Of a DNA stretch of 64,000 bases, positions 23,278 through 34,524 are shown piece after piece (the stretch's first letter is position 1; every line of letters begins with the position of its first letter). Origin of the DNA: Staphylotrichum longicolle (Eukaryota; Ascomycota; Sordariomycetes; Sordariales; Chaetomiaceae). The DNA lies in the NCBI GenBank assembly GCA_019096155.1, contig JAHCVI010000005.1:134468-198467 (forward strand). The letters are read 5' to 3'. The position numbers were made by a program, and so were the translations under genes. The notes under the pieces are model-generated. The model was not told the DNA's origin, searched no databases, and worked only from the letters and a program-made list of their open reading frames with translations.

Positions 23278-24954
23278 TTACTCCTTCATACCCATTTCGG
23301 TCTGCCACAGGTCCCTTACCGCACTCTCTGCAGCATACCCATATGTCCACAGCTGTGTTACTGGATCGCTCCACTGGTTTGTGCTTTCGAGAAAGTGCTT
23401 CCCCTCCACTTCAGCCCTCATACCGCGATCTCGGGCCTCCTGCAGCGGCCCATCTGGGAAATGCCAAAGCTTCCCGTTCACAAGACTCGCCGACTGCATC
23501 CCACCACTCCGTTTCATTCTTTCTTTCTCGAAGATTCGAAGGGACTTGGGGATCTGGTCTCTTGACTCAATCAGAGACAGCAACTCGGCGAGCGCCGCTC
23601 CGTCTTCGACAGCCATTGCTGCTCCCTGAGACATGTACGGGACCATGGCGTGCGCTGCGTCACCTAACACCACCATTTTTTGGCTTGCTGAGATCCACGT
23701 GGGGAGGTGGGCACCACTCAGCAGAGGCCATTTGACGGTGTCTTTGATCAAATTGATGATCTTTGTCAACCTGCACACAGTATCAGCCTCATTCATTTAA
23801 GAAGTTTTGCGGGCGGATTCAAGGGAACGTACTTTGGGTCCCAGCCCCTGAAGTATGCTTTCATATCTTCGACAGCATTCTCCGGCTTCCAAGTGCTTGG
23901 GTCGCTGTGGTCCACGTGGGATAGGACGAGATTAAAAGTCTTTCCCCCAGCGATGGTGTAGGTCATGACATGTCGGTCTTCTCCAATCCTGGTTTTATTC
24001 TCCATGTCAGTCATCCTCGGCCATTTTAACAAATACACAACAATGCTTACCAAACGTTGAGAGCGGGTTGCTCCAACAGCCACGCGGTATCCGGGTCATC
24101 TCTCATCAACTCGGTCTTCACGACAGCCCGGTAAGCGGCGAACCCGGTTCTTTGTGCAGGTTTATCCTCCCCGCCGAGAACAACCGACCGCGCCGTCGAC
24201 CTGACGCCATCTGCTGCAACCACAAGATCGGCTGAATACTCGCGACCGCCACTGGTCTTGACAGACGGCGCCGCCTCGTCATAACTGATAACATTGCTGT
24301 CCGTAATGATAGTAACCCCAAGTTGAGCTGCTAGCTTGCATAGTGCGCTATGAAAGTCGGCGCGGTGAATCACGTAGTACGGAGCCCCATACGTTTCGTT
24401 GAAGTTGGGACGTAATTTGGTGAAACCGATAGTCGCACCGTTCTCCCATCGACGGAACGAGATGCTCTCGGGCTCGACGATGTGGCCTTCAAAGTAAGGA
24501 CCAATGCCCCATGACAGAAGAAGACGCGCAGAATTGGGTGGGATCTGGATTCCTGCGCCAACCTGGGCAGAGGGGGGAATCGTGTCAGCGGTGACAGCCC
24601 CGCCGCGGAAATGGGTGCATGTAACCATACCTCTCCCAGGACAGGGCGCGCTCAAGAACTGTGACCTGATGTCCTCGGCGTGCAAGTGCAACCGCGGTGG
24701 ACAGGCCGCCTAATCCTGCGCCAACAACCAACACCTGTAGGGGAACCTTGGCCTTGAGTGTGAGATCGTCATGAAGAGTTGTCGTGTTGGTTAACCTCTT
24801 CAGGAGTGATGTTGAACGAGAGGGGTATTCGAATGTCTGCACACATAAGTGAGATGAGTTAGAGAAATTAGGTGGTAGGTAACGTGCACCCGGAGTCACT
24901 CACCGGCTCGAGGTGCAGTTTGCCGTTCGGCGTCGAAGTGTTTTCGTTCCGCAT
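23278..24954 (-). CDS. FAD-dependent aromatic hydroxylase (3-hydroxybenzoate/salicylate hydroxylase type), one frameshift
   Basis: Group A flavoprotein monooxygenase using NAD(P)H and O2; in this cluster probably forms gentisate from 3-hydroxybenzoate or salicylate (inference). Start ATG 24954. Exons 24954-24904, 24836-24631, 24562-24051, 23988-23833 and 23770-23278. Motifs: VLVVGAGLGGLSTAVALARRG (FAD beta-alpha-beta) and VGAGIQIPPNS; then VVAADGVRSTAR (DG motif) and VVLGDAAHAMVPYMSQGA (second FAD motif). At the end of exon 2 the frame is one base short: GAGCGCGCCCTGTCC lacks a C (near 24646). With it, the exon would end in Leu-Gly-Glu and splice in phase into Val-Gly-Ala-Gly, the usual family sequence. 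Full length about 440 residues. Confidence 0.9.
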
Positions 24955-25375
24955 GGTTCCCGTATTGCGGTTTAATCAACAGTGACCAGTGCACCAAGGT
25001 GACAACGCCAATCAAACTTCTAATCCGTCTGTTTGAGGGTATTCATGCATCTTAGACGCCGTAGGCGACTTGATACCAAAGGAGCCTTCAGCGCGTGATG
25101 CTCCGGAAAGCTCCCGATGGTTCCCCGGGACTCCCCACATGGTGGAGACCGCCTCTGGCTGTGTTCATGGCAGGCGAGGTTGACGAAACACATCGGCAGT
25201 TGCAAAACCGGGGTTAGATCGGGACTACCCGAATCATGGAGATAGTCAGTCGTAAGTTATGTTCATATTATGGCAGCCGGGATGAAGATGAACTCAACGG
25301 TTGTTACTTGCATTAACGCAAACAATCTCATACACTTGCAAGTTTCAACTTACACACTGAAAGACAGACCCCAAT
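24955..25375. promoter_or_regulatory. Divergent promoter of monooxygenase and gentisate dioxygenase genes
   Basis: 421 bp between outward-facing starts. Contains the palindrome at 25219-25232 and CCCCGGGACTCCCC near 25123, both candidate binding sites for a zinc-cluster protein. Confidence 0.55.
25219..25232. promoter_or_regulatory. Palindrome TCGGGACTACCCGA, candidate Zn2Cys6 operator
   Basis: Perfect inverted repeat of 5 bp with a 4-bp spacer; it contains CGG-N6-CCG, the inverted-triplet layout bound by Gal4-type dimers. It lies 144 bp upstream of the dioxygenase start. Binding is inferred only. Confidence 0.4.
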
Positions 25376-26530
25376 ATGACTGCCTCTTCTGAAGCCCCCG
25401 GCAATGGCGTTGCGGCCAACGGCCAAGGGAAACAGGCCAAAGAGATCGCAACTGCGGATGAACTCATTCAGGCGATCAAGGCCACGCACACGGCTCCTCT
25501 GTGGGCGCAGATGCAGCAGCTGAACCCTCCTGCGCCCAATCCGCGGACAGTGCCCCATCTCTGGTCATACGACACAATCCGTCCTATCTGCTGCGTGCCG
25601 GCGACTTGATCACCGAGAAGCAAGCCGAGCGTCGGGTCTTGATGCTCACCAATCCTGCTAGAGGTCTGCCCTGATTTATCCCCACCATGGAAGATTGTGT
25701 CTGACCCCTCCAGAAGCGCCGTACACAACCGACACCCTTTATGCCGGGCTTCAGCTGGTACAGCCTCGCGAGACAGCTCCCGCGCACCGTCACACCGCGT
25801 TTGCCTGCCGCTTCATCATCGAAGGACAGGGCGGCTTCACGGCGGTGCACGGCCGGCGAATTCCGATGCGGCCCCGGGATGTGATCGTCACCCCGACATG
25901 GAACTGGCACGATCACGGCAAGAAGGGCGCGGATGAGGAGGGTGGCGACGATGCGCCTGTCATCTGGCTTGATGGTTTGGACCTGCCTAACTTTGTCCAT
26001 TTCCCTGTGCACTTTGTGGAGCATTACGCGTCGGCGCGGTATCCGGCGGAGGATGCTGATGACTCGCCCATTGTTTTCCCCTGGGACAAGATGCAGAAGA
26101 GACTTGATGCTGGTGAGGGCAGCTGGGTGTCTAAGAAGTACCTAAAGGAAGACGGCAGAGAAAGTAAGCCTTCTCCAACCAAGACGCCACAAAGTGTGCA
26201 GCACTGACATTGATCCTTAACTCAGTCGGTCGTGTCATCGGAGCCTCGGCCGAGAGGTTGAATTCTGGGACAAGCTCTCCAGCTGTGCGGGAGACCGCTT
26301 CCTCGGTGTACCATGTCATTGAGGGGTCTGGGTATACGCAGATCGGCGACAAGGCTCTCCACTGGAAGCAGGGCGACACTTTCTGCATCCCGTCTTGGTG
26401 TCGGTACCAGCATTTTTCAGATGACGCTGCAACGGTTTACCTTTACCGTTTTGACGACAAGCCGATGCTCAATGCCCTTGGTTTCTATCGAGTCGAGGGG
26501 GTCGACGTCGAGACTCTCGTCTCTGATTAA
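25376..26530 (+). CDS. Gentisate 1,2-dioxygenase (bicupin), one frameshift
   Basis: Fe(II) ring-cleavage enzyme: gentisate plus O2 to maleylpyruvate. Start ATG 25376. Exons 25376-25663, 25714-26163 and 26226-26530. The N-terminal part matches the family (TAPLWAQMQQLNPPAPNPRT, then PHLWSYDTIRP). The first cupin has the iron ligands in PAHRHTAFACRFIIEG and NWHDHGKKG; DGLDLPNF and HFVEHYA follow. The second cupin contains SSVYHVIEGSGYTQIGD and WKQGDTFCIPSW. Near 25585 one base is missing: CGTCCTATCTG should read Arg-Pro-Tyr-Leu. Downstream, AGDLITEKQAERRVLML continues in the shifted frame up to the first intron. About 350 residues when rejoined. The first intron has an unusual GTCTGC donor. Family certain; activity inferred. 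Confidence 0.92.
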
Positions 26531-27417
26531 GGCGAGGATGGCAGATTGGAACATGATAGTCGCAAGCTTTTTGTTGGGGTAAGGAGTATCTATGATGTTT
26601 CCTGGTACTATCTGCCACGTCCCATGAGCCAAACCGTGAAATAGGCTAGGGCCTGTGGGGAAACTGCTGCCCAAACCCGGGGTTATCGATGCTTATGCCG
26701 AGCTTGTAGGATGTCAAGTTAAGAAAAGAATGTTGGCCCTTCGCGTTGAGATAATAATAAATCGCAAGTTCCCTGATAGTAAAGCTTATTAGCGACTCAA
26801 CGGCACATTCCCAAACCCCCCTTTAGTTTACACATCCCGTCATCCTTCGCGCGTTCCTACCAATCCCCCACGTTTTCACGAGCGTCTTCAGGAGCTTCAA
26901 AAAAGCCTAAAGACTGTCAGAAGCTGTTCCTCCATCCCCCCAAGATGTTCTTTGCCCACCGTCCACAGTGTACCTATATAGCAAGACCAACTCCGGCTCA
27001 TGAGCTCACCCACATTCACTGCACCATCTTCTCCGTTCCTGTACCTCTCCTCATCTGGATAACGTTGCCTTCAGATGTACGGTAAGCCTGAAGCCCAATC
27101 GGGTGCGCGAAACAGTTTCCAAAACACGATCAGCTCCAGCCGGGGACCCCCTGAGCCCCCAATCCTACGCGGGCCATAGGCGGCCTCTGATTAGCTAGAT
27201 TTACGAGCTGCGGCTAAGCGAGTAGGGGCTCCCGGCTAGCACTGACGGCGACGTTGTCGAGAAGCTCTGAATGGGATCAACAAACGGCGATCGAACAAGA
27301 GGGAAGTGGCGGGCAGTCGAATGGTTGGACCGCGTCTGAACTCACGATTAAGCACATCTCTCAAACGGCCCTCCTACACCCCAAGACACACGGATCGTTA
27401 TTGGAAGACAGTCGATT
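26531..27417. other. Intergenic region
   Basis: About 890 bp with no supported gene. The last part is presumably the leader of the regulator-like gene at 27418. Confidence 0.5.
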
Positions 27418-29018
27418 ATGTCGACGGCCTTCCTGTTCATTGATGCAACGAAGACGGACGCTGGCACGCGAAGAAAGGCGCGCAGCCATGCCATGAAAGG
27501 GAAAAATGTGGGCAAGAAGCATTACAACCGTCGCACGAAAAAGGCGAAACAGTCTCGGCCCACAATACAAGACTTGGACTGCGCAGCGTCAACAGATTCA
27601 GACCCGCAGGAGAACCAGTATATGCAAGACTTCCTTCTACCGATCTCGCCAGCGTTGCTGTACACAATCGGGGAAGATTTCATCATACCAATGCATCTCC
27701 AAACCAATGCTACACCACAGAGTCAGCATGTCATCAGGCAATGTGAGTGGCCCCACGAGTCATTGGATGGGGGGTGGGGGCGACTGAGCACAGCCAGCTA
27801 CTTACACAGTCTAGTCTTCTCCGAAGTTACGGAGTGCCTTAACCCCCCAGCGCTCTGTTTTACTCCCGAACATGTCAATAGCTGGTTGAGCGTGCTCTTC
27901 AGCAACCAGGCTGGTATAGTAACCGTCTTATCCTCGCCAGTGGATCCAACCATTAACATGCTCCAGCATACCACTGCACCATGGCATTGATGGGGACTTT
28001 GAACCGGTATTTCTTCGGCAGGGACGTGATAAACTCAGACATTGTGTCACACCTTACGCAAGCGGTCGTACTGGTGAACCAGAGCCTAGACACACACGAA
28101 GCGACGTGTGATGCAAACATCTATGTTGTCAACTTCATGATAGTCCATGAACTCCTGAATGGAGCCAAGGACAGGGCGTTGGTGCATCTAAGGGGGCTGC
28201 AGAAGATGATAGAACTGCGCGGGGGGATAGCGGACCTGGAGCCCAACCTGAAGCTCTTGGCCAAGGTGTGCAAGTAAGTCTCCCCATGTTGGAACAGAGC
28301 CCAACTGCGCCATCTAACACAGTGGGCTTGTAGGACTGATTTGGATGTGACGCTTCACTTCGGCACGCCACCAGTCTTTTACCGGGACGAAATGGTCGGA
28401 ATCTCGTCGCACATGGCGTCTTGCGGTTTTGTCGGAACGGCAAGCTTTGCCAGCTTTGCGTGTTATCGGGCGTTCAGGCACCTAAATCCCTACCTCCAGC
28501 GGATTCTCCTCGACGCCTGCAACGTCACGGCATTCTTCACCCAGGGGTACCGGATGGACCCCCACATACTCCAAGAGACGATCGCCTCGTTCGGGTACCG
28601 GCTTGTTCGCTTCCAACCCGTGGGCGTACCGCTCCTGCGCAGCCGGCTCGACTCGATCTGCCACATCGCCCTGACCGCATTGACGACGACTCTGTTCTTC
28701 CAGATAGGTCGACGTCGCCTTATGCAGTACGAGCTTGTCGGGAAGCACCTCAAGGACGTCGCGGCCGCCGGCTTGGAGGACGTGGATCCGGATGTCAGGC
28801 TCTGGCTTTTGTTTGTCGGCGGCGTCTCCGTGCTGCCCGAACGGGAGGAGAGCTGGGTGCTTACAAAGATCTTAGAGACCGCTCGAGACGGGTTTGTTCG
28901 GGATTGGGAAGATGCGCATCGTCGAATTATGCAATTCCCTTGGATCACGTCGCTACATGACCTAGAGGCGGAACGGTTGTGGTACTCGGCCTTGAGGATG
29001 GGCGTAGAGGTAGAGTAA
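27418..29018 (+). CDS. Fungal transcription-factor-like protein without zinc cluster
   Basis: Belongs to the ascomycete-specific group often labelled fungal-specific transcription factor or tachykinin family: the N-terminus FLFIDATKTDAGTRRKARSH followed by a basic HAMKGKNVGKKHYNRRTKK stretch, instead of a Zn2Cys6 cluster, then a helical regulatory region. Start ATG 27418. Exons 27418-27742, 27815-27913, 27967-28273 and 28334-29018; the introns (72, 53 and 60 nt) join in frame (Q+FFSEVTECL, NQA+YHCTMALMGTL, VCK+TDLDVTL). The basic stretch may be a nuclear signal or DNA contact (inference). Function unknown; not clearly tied to the gentisate genes 0.9 kb upstream. Confidence 0.8.
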
Positions 29019-29330
29019 CATATACCTGGACCACACAGGCAGGCACCACATGGAGACGACAAGTATGGTTGAAGCAGGCGATCTGAACGATAGGTTTCGC
29101 AGAACTGAGATTTTGTTAACCAATGGGCCGAGTTGCTGGGAATAGATGGCGATACCGACAGCACCGATCATGGTCATACCGGGGGTGTTTTGCGGACATA
29201 ATGATCTCTCTAATCTCCGTCAGGAACATGTCTGGTCACTCGTATCTCCGTACAGTACTGAGAAAATTTGTCATTGCGGGTTTGTCCCAGGCATGGCCAA
29301 TTAGGCCGGACAAAAAACACTGGGCCCAAC

Positions 29331-29395
29331 GAGACTTACTTCCACAAACGGACTGTGAAGGGAAGGGTGGGAGACTTACTTCCACAAACGGACTG
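29331..29395 (+). repeat. Short tandem direct repeat, 25-bp units at 40-bp spacing
   Basis: GAGACTTACTTCCACAAACG plus ACTG-type ending occurs exactly at 29331-29355 and again at 29371-29395, each followed by similar AAGGGAAG sequence. It lies about 340 bp upstream of the aldo/keto reductase start, so it could be regulatory or slippage-derived. Confidence 0.85.
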
Positions 29396-29602
29396 CCAAG
29401 GGAAGCAGGTGCCTCGCTTCCTACCATGCCAAGACATTCATTCTCCAAACCTGGAACAGGCAGGCTTAAAACTTGAGAAGTGTTACCGCTTCTGGAATGA
29501 CTTCACAACTCTACCGGCCAGCCTACAAGCCCGAGCGCATACATGACAATGGCTGGCCCGACAGCAACCTCGGTGTTGCAGGATCGTATCCAGAGGTTCG
29601 CA

Positions 29603-29610
29603 TATATAAA
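29603..29610 (+). promoter_or_regulatory. TATA box candidate of aldo/keto reductase gene
   Basis: TATATAAA 128 bp upstream of the ATG, followed by an A/C-rich leader (CAACACC, CAAAACC), a common fungal strong-promoter layout. Confidence 0.6.
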
Positions 29611-29737
29611 GGGGCTTGCCGCCATGAGCTTGAGAACATTTTAGAAGAACATCATCACACCCTCAACTCAACAGTCAACACCAATCGACAAAACCAAACA
29701 TCACATCCCCCTCCAACACCACCAAACTCTCACCACG

Positions 29738-30796
29738 ATGCCTTCCCTCGTCGGCAAACAAATCGGCTCAACCGGCTTCGGACTCATGGGCCTCGCCACC
29801 CGCGTACCTGCCATCTCGGACGAGCAAGCTATCGGTGCCATGCGGGCCGCTGTCGAGTCCGGCATGACCTTCTGGAACGGGGGAGACCACTACGGCACCC
29901 CAGAGCGCAACACCCAGACACTGCTGGCCAAGTACCTCCGCCAGTACCCGGAGGATGCGGAAAAGATCGTGCTCAGCGTCAAGGGCGCCTTCGACTTGCC
30001 CACCATGTCGCCCGACGGCTCACCCGAGGGCATCAAGAAGAGCATCGACAAGGTCCTCACCGATCTCGACGGCACGCACAGAATCGACATTTTCGAGTGC
30101 TCTCGCGTTGACCCCAAGGTCCCGCTCGAGACGACGCTCAAGTTCCTCGAGGAGGAGTACGTGAACAAGGGCATCATCGGCGGCATCGCGCTCAGCGAGG
30201 TCGCAGCTCCGACTATCCGTCGTGCGGCTGCCATCACCAAGATTGTGGCTGTCGAGGTCGAAGTCAGTCTGTGGAACACGCATGCCCTGGAGAATGGCGT
30301 CGCCACCGCCTGTGCCGAGCTGGACATCCCTATTGTCGCGTAAGACACCAGACCCCTTCTCTCCCCGCTTCTCAGCCAAGCGAATGAGACTGACCACCCC
30401 CAACCTAGTTATTCTCCTATTGGTCAAGGCATGCTCGGCGGCCTGTTCAAGTCCCTCGACGATCTCCCCGAAGGCGATCTGAGACGCTACTACCCACGGT
30501 TTCAGCCCGAGAACTTTGCCATCAACCTCGAGCTCGTGAAGCAGCTCGAGACCCTGGCCAAGCACAAAGGCTGCACCCCCGCGCAGCTCGCTCTCGGGTG
30601 GATTCAGAGTCTGTCAAGGAAGCCGAACATGCCGACTTTTATCCCCATCCCCGGCGCGACGACCGAGGCGAGGGTGCGCGAGAACGGTGTCCATGTCGAG
30701 CTGACGGAGGAAGACCTCAAGGCGATTGACGATGTCCTGGCCAAGTTTGAGGTTGTCGGTGAGCGCTACCCGGCTGGTGTGCCGACTGATGGCTAG
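29738..30796 (+). CDS. Aldo/keto reductase, pyridoxal-reductase-like
   Basis: NADPH-dependent oxidoreductase of the AKR superfamily; closest in type to fungal pyridoxine 4-dehydrogenase/pyridoxal reductase (AKR8-like), which reduces pyridoxal. Exons 29738-30339 and 30409-30796; the 69-nt intron (GTAAGA to CCTAG) joins DIPIVA to YSPIGQGML. Total 329 residues. Seen: the N-terminal beta hairpin (VGKQIGSTGFGLMGL), catalytic Tyr in GGDHYGTPERN, Lys in LSVKGAFD, then GGIALSEV, EVEVSLW, AYSPIGQGMLGG, and the cofactor-binding IPIPGATTEARVRENG near the C-terminus. Intact frame, strong Kozak context (CACGATGCC) and TATA box suggest a well-expressed gene. Confidence 0.93.
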
Positions 30797-33137
30797 TGGG
30801 ATATGAAGTTTCGGTTGGAACTGATGGCTAGCCTCATGGTTGAGAATGTGAATGTGGCTGGTAACTTGTGCTACCTCGGTGCACTTGAGGTTTGGTGGAG
30901 ATCGAGGTAGAACAAATAGAATAAAGCTTTAACAACCTTTCATTTGGTAACATCAGGAGACTCCTGTGCAGCTCGCCAGTCGTAGTCCGAGCAGTACACT
31001 CTCTGTCGATGTAGTAAAGTGATTTGCATCCCTTGTACACCCACAGCCAGGAGTTTTTGCAGGAGCGGATCGTCAGCGAAGCTGAGCTCTTGTCACTTTA
31101 ACTGCCAGTGGCCCGGTGGTGAGGAATGTCAATCAGGTGTCAGGCCACCTACGTTGGTTGTCTGCGGGCCGTTTGATGGTTGCATGTGGTCTGGGAGAGC
31201 GAGAGAGCCGTAATTTGGACTGATCGCCATAAGATCCCGTCTTGTTGAAAATATAAGAAGATCAGGTTAGGGTTAAGGAGAAACGGGGAACACGTACTAC
31301 GGGTTGGGCCGGAAGTGAGTGAGTGGGTAGTGGGAGGAAGAGGTAGTGGTGGCAAAGGAAGAGGTATTTGGACCGAACCAGGAATGGTCAGCGAGCCTGC
31401 TTCAGGTGAGAGTGCTACAAGATTCAAAGCATACGTTGGCAAGTCCGTAGAACTTTGCCGGCACCGTGAAGTGTAAAGGTTGAAGGAATGCTCCCGATTC
31501 TGACAATTTTACTGTGGTGGGTAGGAGTTGTGTCGCGTCGCGAGTGAAAGCAGCTGCCCAAGGAGGAGCCTTGACAAGTCAGATGCGATCCTTGCTAAGG
31601 GCAACTTTCGTAGAGAAATCAGTCCTCCCACCCCCTGTCTTGGGCCCAAGTCCCAGCCTAAGGTTCAATGACTGGTACAGGACTTGGACCGCAAGGCCAA
31701 GTAATGTGCTGACGGTGGTGGCGAGGCCGGGAAGCTCCATAACGGGGCAGGCCGAGTGATAGTCATCTGTGGACAAACACAAAGACTTGTACCTTGTATA
31801 CTTTAGTAAATAGTCAATGACACGCGCTTAGAAACACTTTTCTTTTCCTTTCATTCAATCAGTTTTTACATGAAACATGGTGTTTATCCTCGGTGATGGT
31901 TGTGTTGGCATGGCGGCTCATCATGCACGAAGCCTCTTCCTCTCCTGAAAACACGACAACACCTCTTGAGACAGATAAACCCAGAGAAGAGACCGGCAAC
32001 AGTGAGTAATTTTAGAACCTGCCCCCCCTCACCCCCACCCTCTGACTTTGCAACAGTCTCTGTATATTGGGGGCGAGGTCAACCGCAGTTTCATCGTCGC
32101 TAAACAGCTTTTGTTGTCGGATTCAGGGGCAACCATGTTGTCGAAGGGGGGTACCCAAGCGTTTGGCTCTCAAAATGGAAATGCGGCGAGGTGCAGAGGT
32201 TAGTGTGGTTGTCAAAGGAGGGGAGAAGCATTAGGAGCAGTCGAATCATAGCTTCGTTGGGCTTTCGTGTCACACGCCATCTCTATATGCCGCAGCATCT
32301 CGCTCAACTCTGCACATGTCTGGAATTTCTAACACAAGCGCCGTTGCCACAGAAATTTGCCGCTTATGGAGAAGGCTGAACAAAAGCTGCACCGGTGGAG
32401 AGATGGTCGGCGACTCGGCGTTCTATACTTAGCAGCGCTCTGCAAAGTCTGCATGTGGTGCGTTGAGCTGAATCACTGTGGCTGGAAGCTTTCAGTGCAT
32501 TCAAAGGGGCCTTCACCCCACCGAAAGGATCAATTACTGTTTTCAGGCGAGGCTCCGTCAGGTATTGCACATGTACTTCCACGGCATCTGGTGGCGTTGA
32601 ATTGACTACGGAGAGCCTGTCTCCACTAGGTACTTCGACTCATGAACGACCGCGTGGATGTTTGTATCCCTGACATGGCCAGGAGAACGCTCAACAGTGA
32701 GTGACTCTCGCCCCTTCATCTGCACTTCCCGGTGGGACAACCTATTACAGACTAATCTCGGTTGCCCATGTCCAAGGTCCCTCGCTTCAGGGGTCTAGTG
32801 GGCTATTATTGCCTGCTTGCGACAACAACAATCATAGACCCGAGTGCCAGCGTTGTATCTCGATTCTGTGGTCAAAGTCGCAGCCTTACGTAGCCGCGCT
32901 CAAGGAACGTTCACAGCCGCAGCGTTTCAGATCTCCTGTCGCCGTGCGGCGTCAAACTGCAGCTCGGTCTGCAACTCCCGTCTTGGTAAAAGAGCCGCAG
33001 AACTGCGCAGTTCGCGAAATGTTATATAGGTAGGCAGCCAGCAATGCTTCCCCTTGGGTACGCCTTTAGTGAACGGCTTATTCAGCTGCACTGTCTTGCC
33101 GCACCTCTCCTCACTCAGTCACGATCCGCATCTCGCC
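30797..33137. other. Intergenic region, about 2.3 kb
   Basis: No gene I can support. Frames are short and scattered over both strands, with no domain or signal features. Confidence 0.5.
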
Positions 33138-34524
33138 ATGGCCTCTGTTTCCTGCCTTGGGGTTCGTCCAAACGTACCGCAATTCCTGAGAACATTCTTC
33201 AGTCCTGGGTTCAAGGCTGAACTCGAAAACGAGTGCTGCCGCAATGGTGTCAACCTCGCGGCTGCCTGCTTGATCGATTTCCACCGCGGAAATAACAGTG
33301 TGCGGGCGTACGGGAGTGTTGAACATGGTCAGTTCAAGGCTGACCCGGACATTGCAGGGGCCGGGGTAAGTACTGTACACCGAGATAATCTGAACTCTGT
33401 CCAGGGTCGAATTTGACGGTGTGCACAGGTTTTCCACTCTCAGGCTCTAGCAGTTGTTGTCGCCTTCCTGGCATTTGTACACCTAATTGTAGAGGTACGG
33501 AATGTGCGCCGAGAGAAAAAGCACCGCGAATCTCAGACAAGCAACGTGTGAGGTTACCTAATACCCCATCAGCTGAAACTCTAGATGAAGGATAGCTAAC
33601 TACTGTACCCTCCGTAGGCCGAATTGGTTCCAACAGCGGGTGCAACCTTTTGCGAGTTTCTTCTTCTCGGAGAGTCTCCTTTTTGTTGTGGGAGACGCTC
33701 AACTCGTGACGGCCTTCGCATACGGCATCAACTTCGGCAAGTTGGGGAAATGCACCGTGTCGGCCTATCACTACAGCGTCATGGTCAACACCCTCGTCAT
33801 CGCTCTCTCCTCCATCACCCTCGCGGTTTACCTGCCTCGACACTTCTGGCGAGCCAGATTTCCAGCAGCCCTGCGAACGCTCGCCACGATCGTGGTCCTC
33901 GCCTTTCTTTTGCGCTTCCTTGCCTACCAGGTCGAGCGTGAGAGCTCCCCAGAGGTGATGATATTCCCCCGGGCGAGCAGTTCAGACAGCGCGCTCTTCC
34001 TCCCCGCCGCCTGTTTTCTCGACCCAGACCTGGATCCTTTCAAGCGCCTCTCTCTCCAGCAGAGTGAAATGATCGGCGGGAGAGGAAGTAAGTGGACGCC
34101 GGAACTGGTTTTCGCCTACCTCGTCGCAATCTGCTACGTCGTGGCCCATTTGACCAGGTTGGGGTGCCACTTGAGAAAGAAGCTTCGCCCGCCGCTCTGG
34201 TTGACCTCTCTTGTCGTTCTTATCTGCGACGTTACAATCATATGGTGCTATGTTCACATTTCCGTGCTCCGCCACTGGGTCGACAAGTCCGGATGGATGG
34301 AGCAGCGGAACGACCCGGGCACCGAATCTGGGAACCCCGAGAACTTTCTCATTGGGATCGGACAGCTGCTCCCACTTACGACCGTGGTTTGGATTGTCAT
34401 TCTGTCCTTCGAGGTTGGCAAACGGACTCGCGCTGCTCCTGACAATCTGCGGGCGAAAGCTATGGCGAGTAGCAGCGGAGACCTTGAACTGGGGGAACGA
34501 CGGCAGTGGGTCGGGTACAAATAA
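33138..34524 (+). CDS. Seven-helix integral membrane orphan
   Basis: Function not recognised. Start ATG 33138 (CGCCATGGC). Exons 33138-33365, 33429-33546 and 33618-34524; introns 33366-33428 (GTAAGT) and 33547-33617 (GTGAGG) leave one frame of about 417 residues. The N-terminus contains a short Cys-bearing segment (LENECCRNGVNLAAACLID), then seven hydrophobic segments starting ALAVVVAFLAFVHLIVEV, SLLFVVGDAQLVTAFAYGI, MVNTLVIALSSITLAVYL, LATIVVLAFLLRFLAYQV, ELVFAYLVAICYVVAHL, WLTSLVVLICDVTIIWCYV and LPLTTVVWIVILSFEV. The tail is cytosolic-like and Ser/charged. The layout resembles fungal seven-helix proteins of unknown role. A receptor role is only a possibility. Confidence 0.78.

Larger units (their letters stand above)
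29019..29737. other. Intergenic region with AKR promoter
   Basis: Contains a short direct repeat (29331-29395) and a TATA box. No gene supported. Confidence 0.5.
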
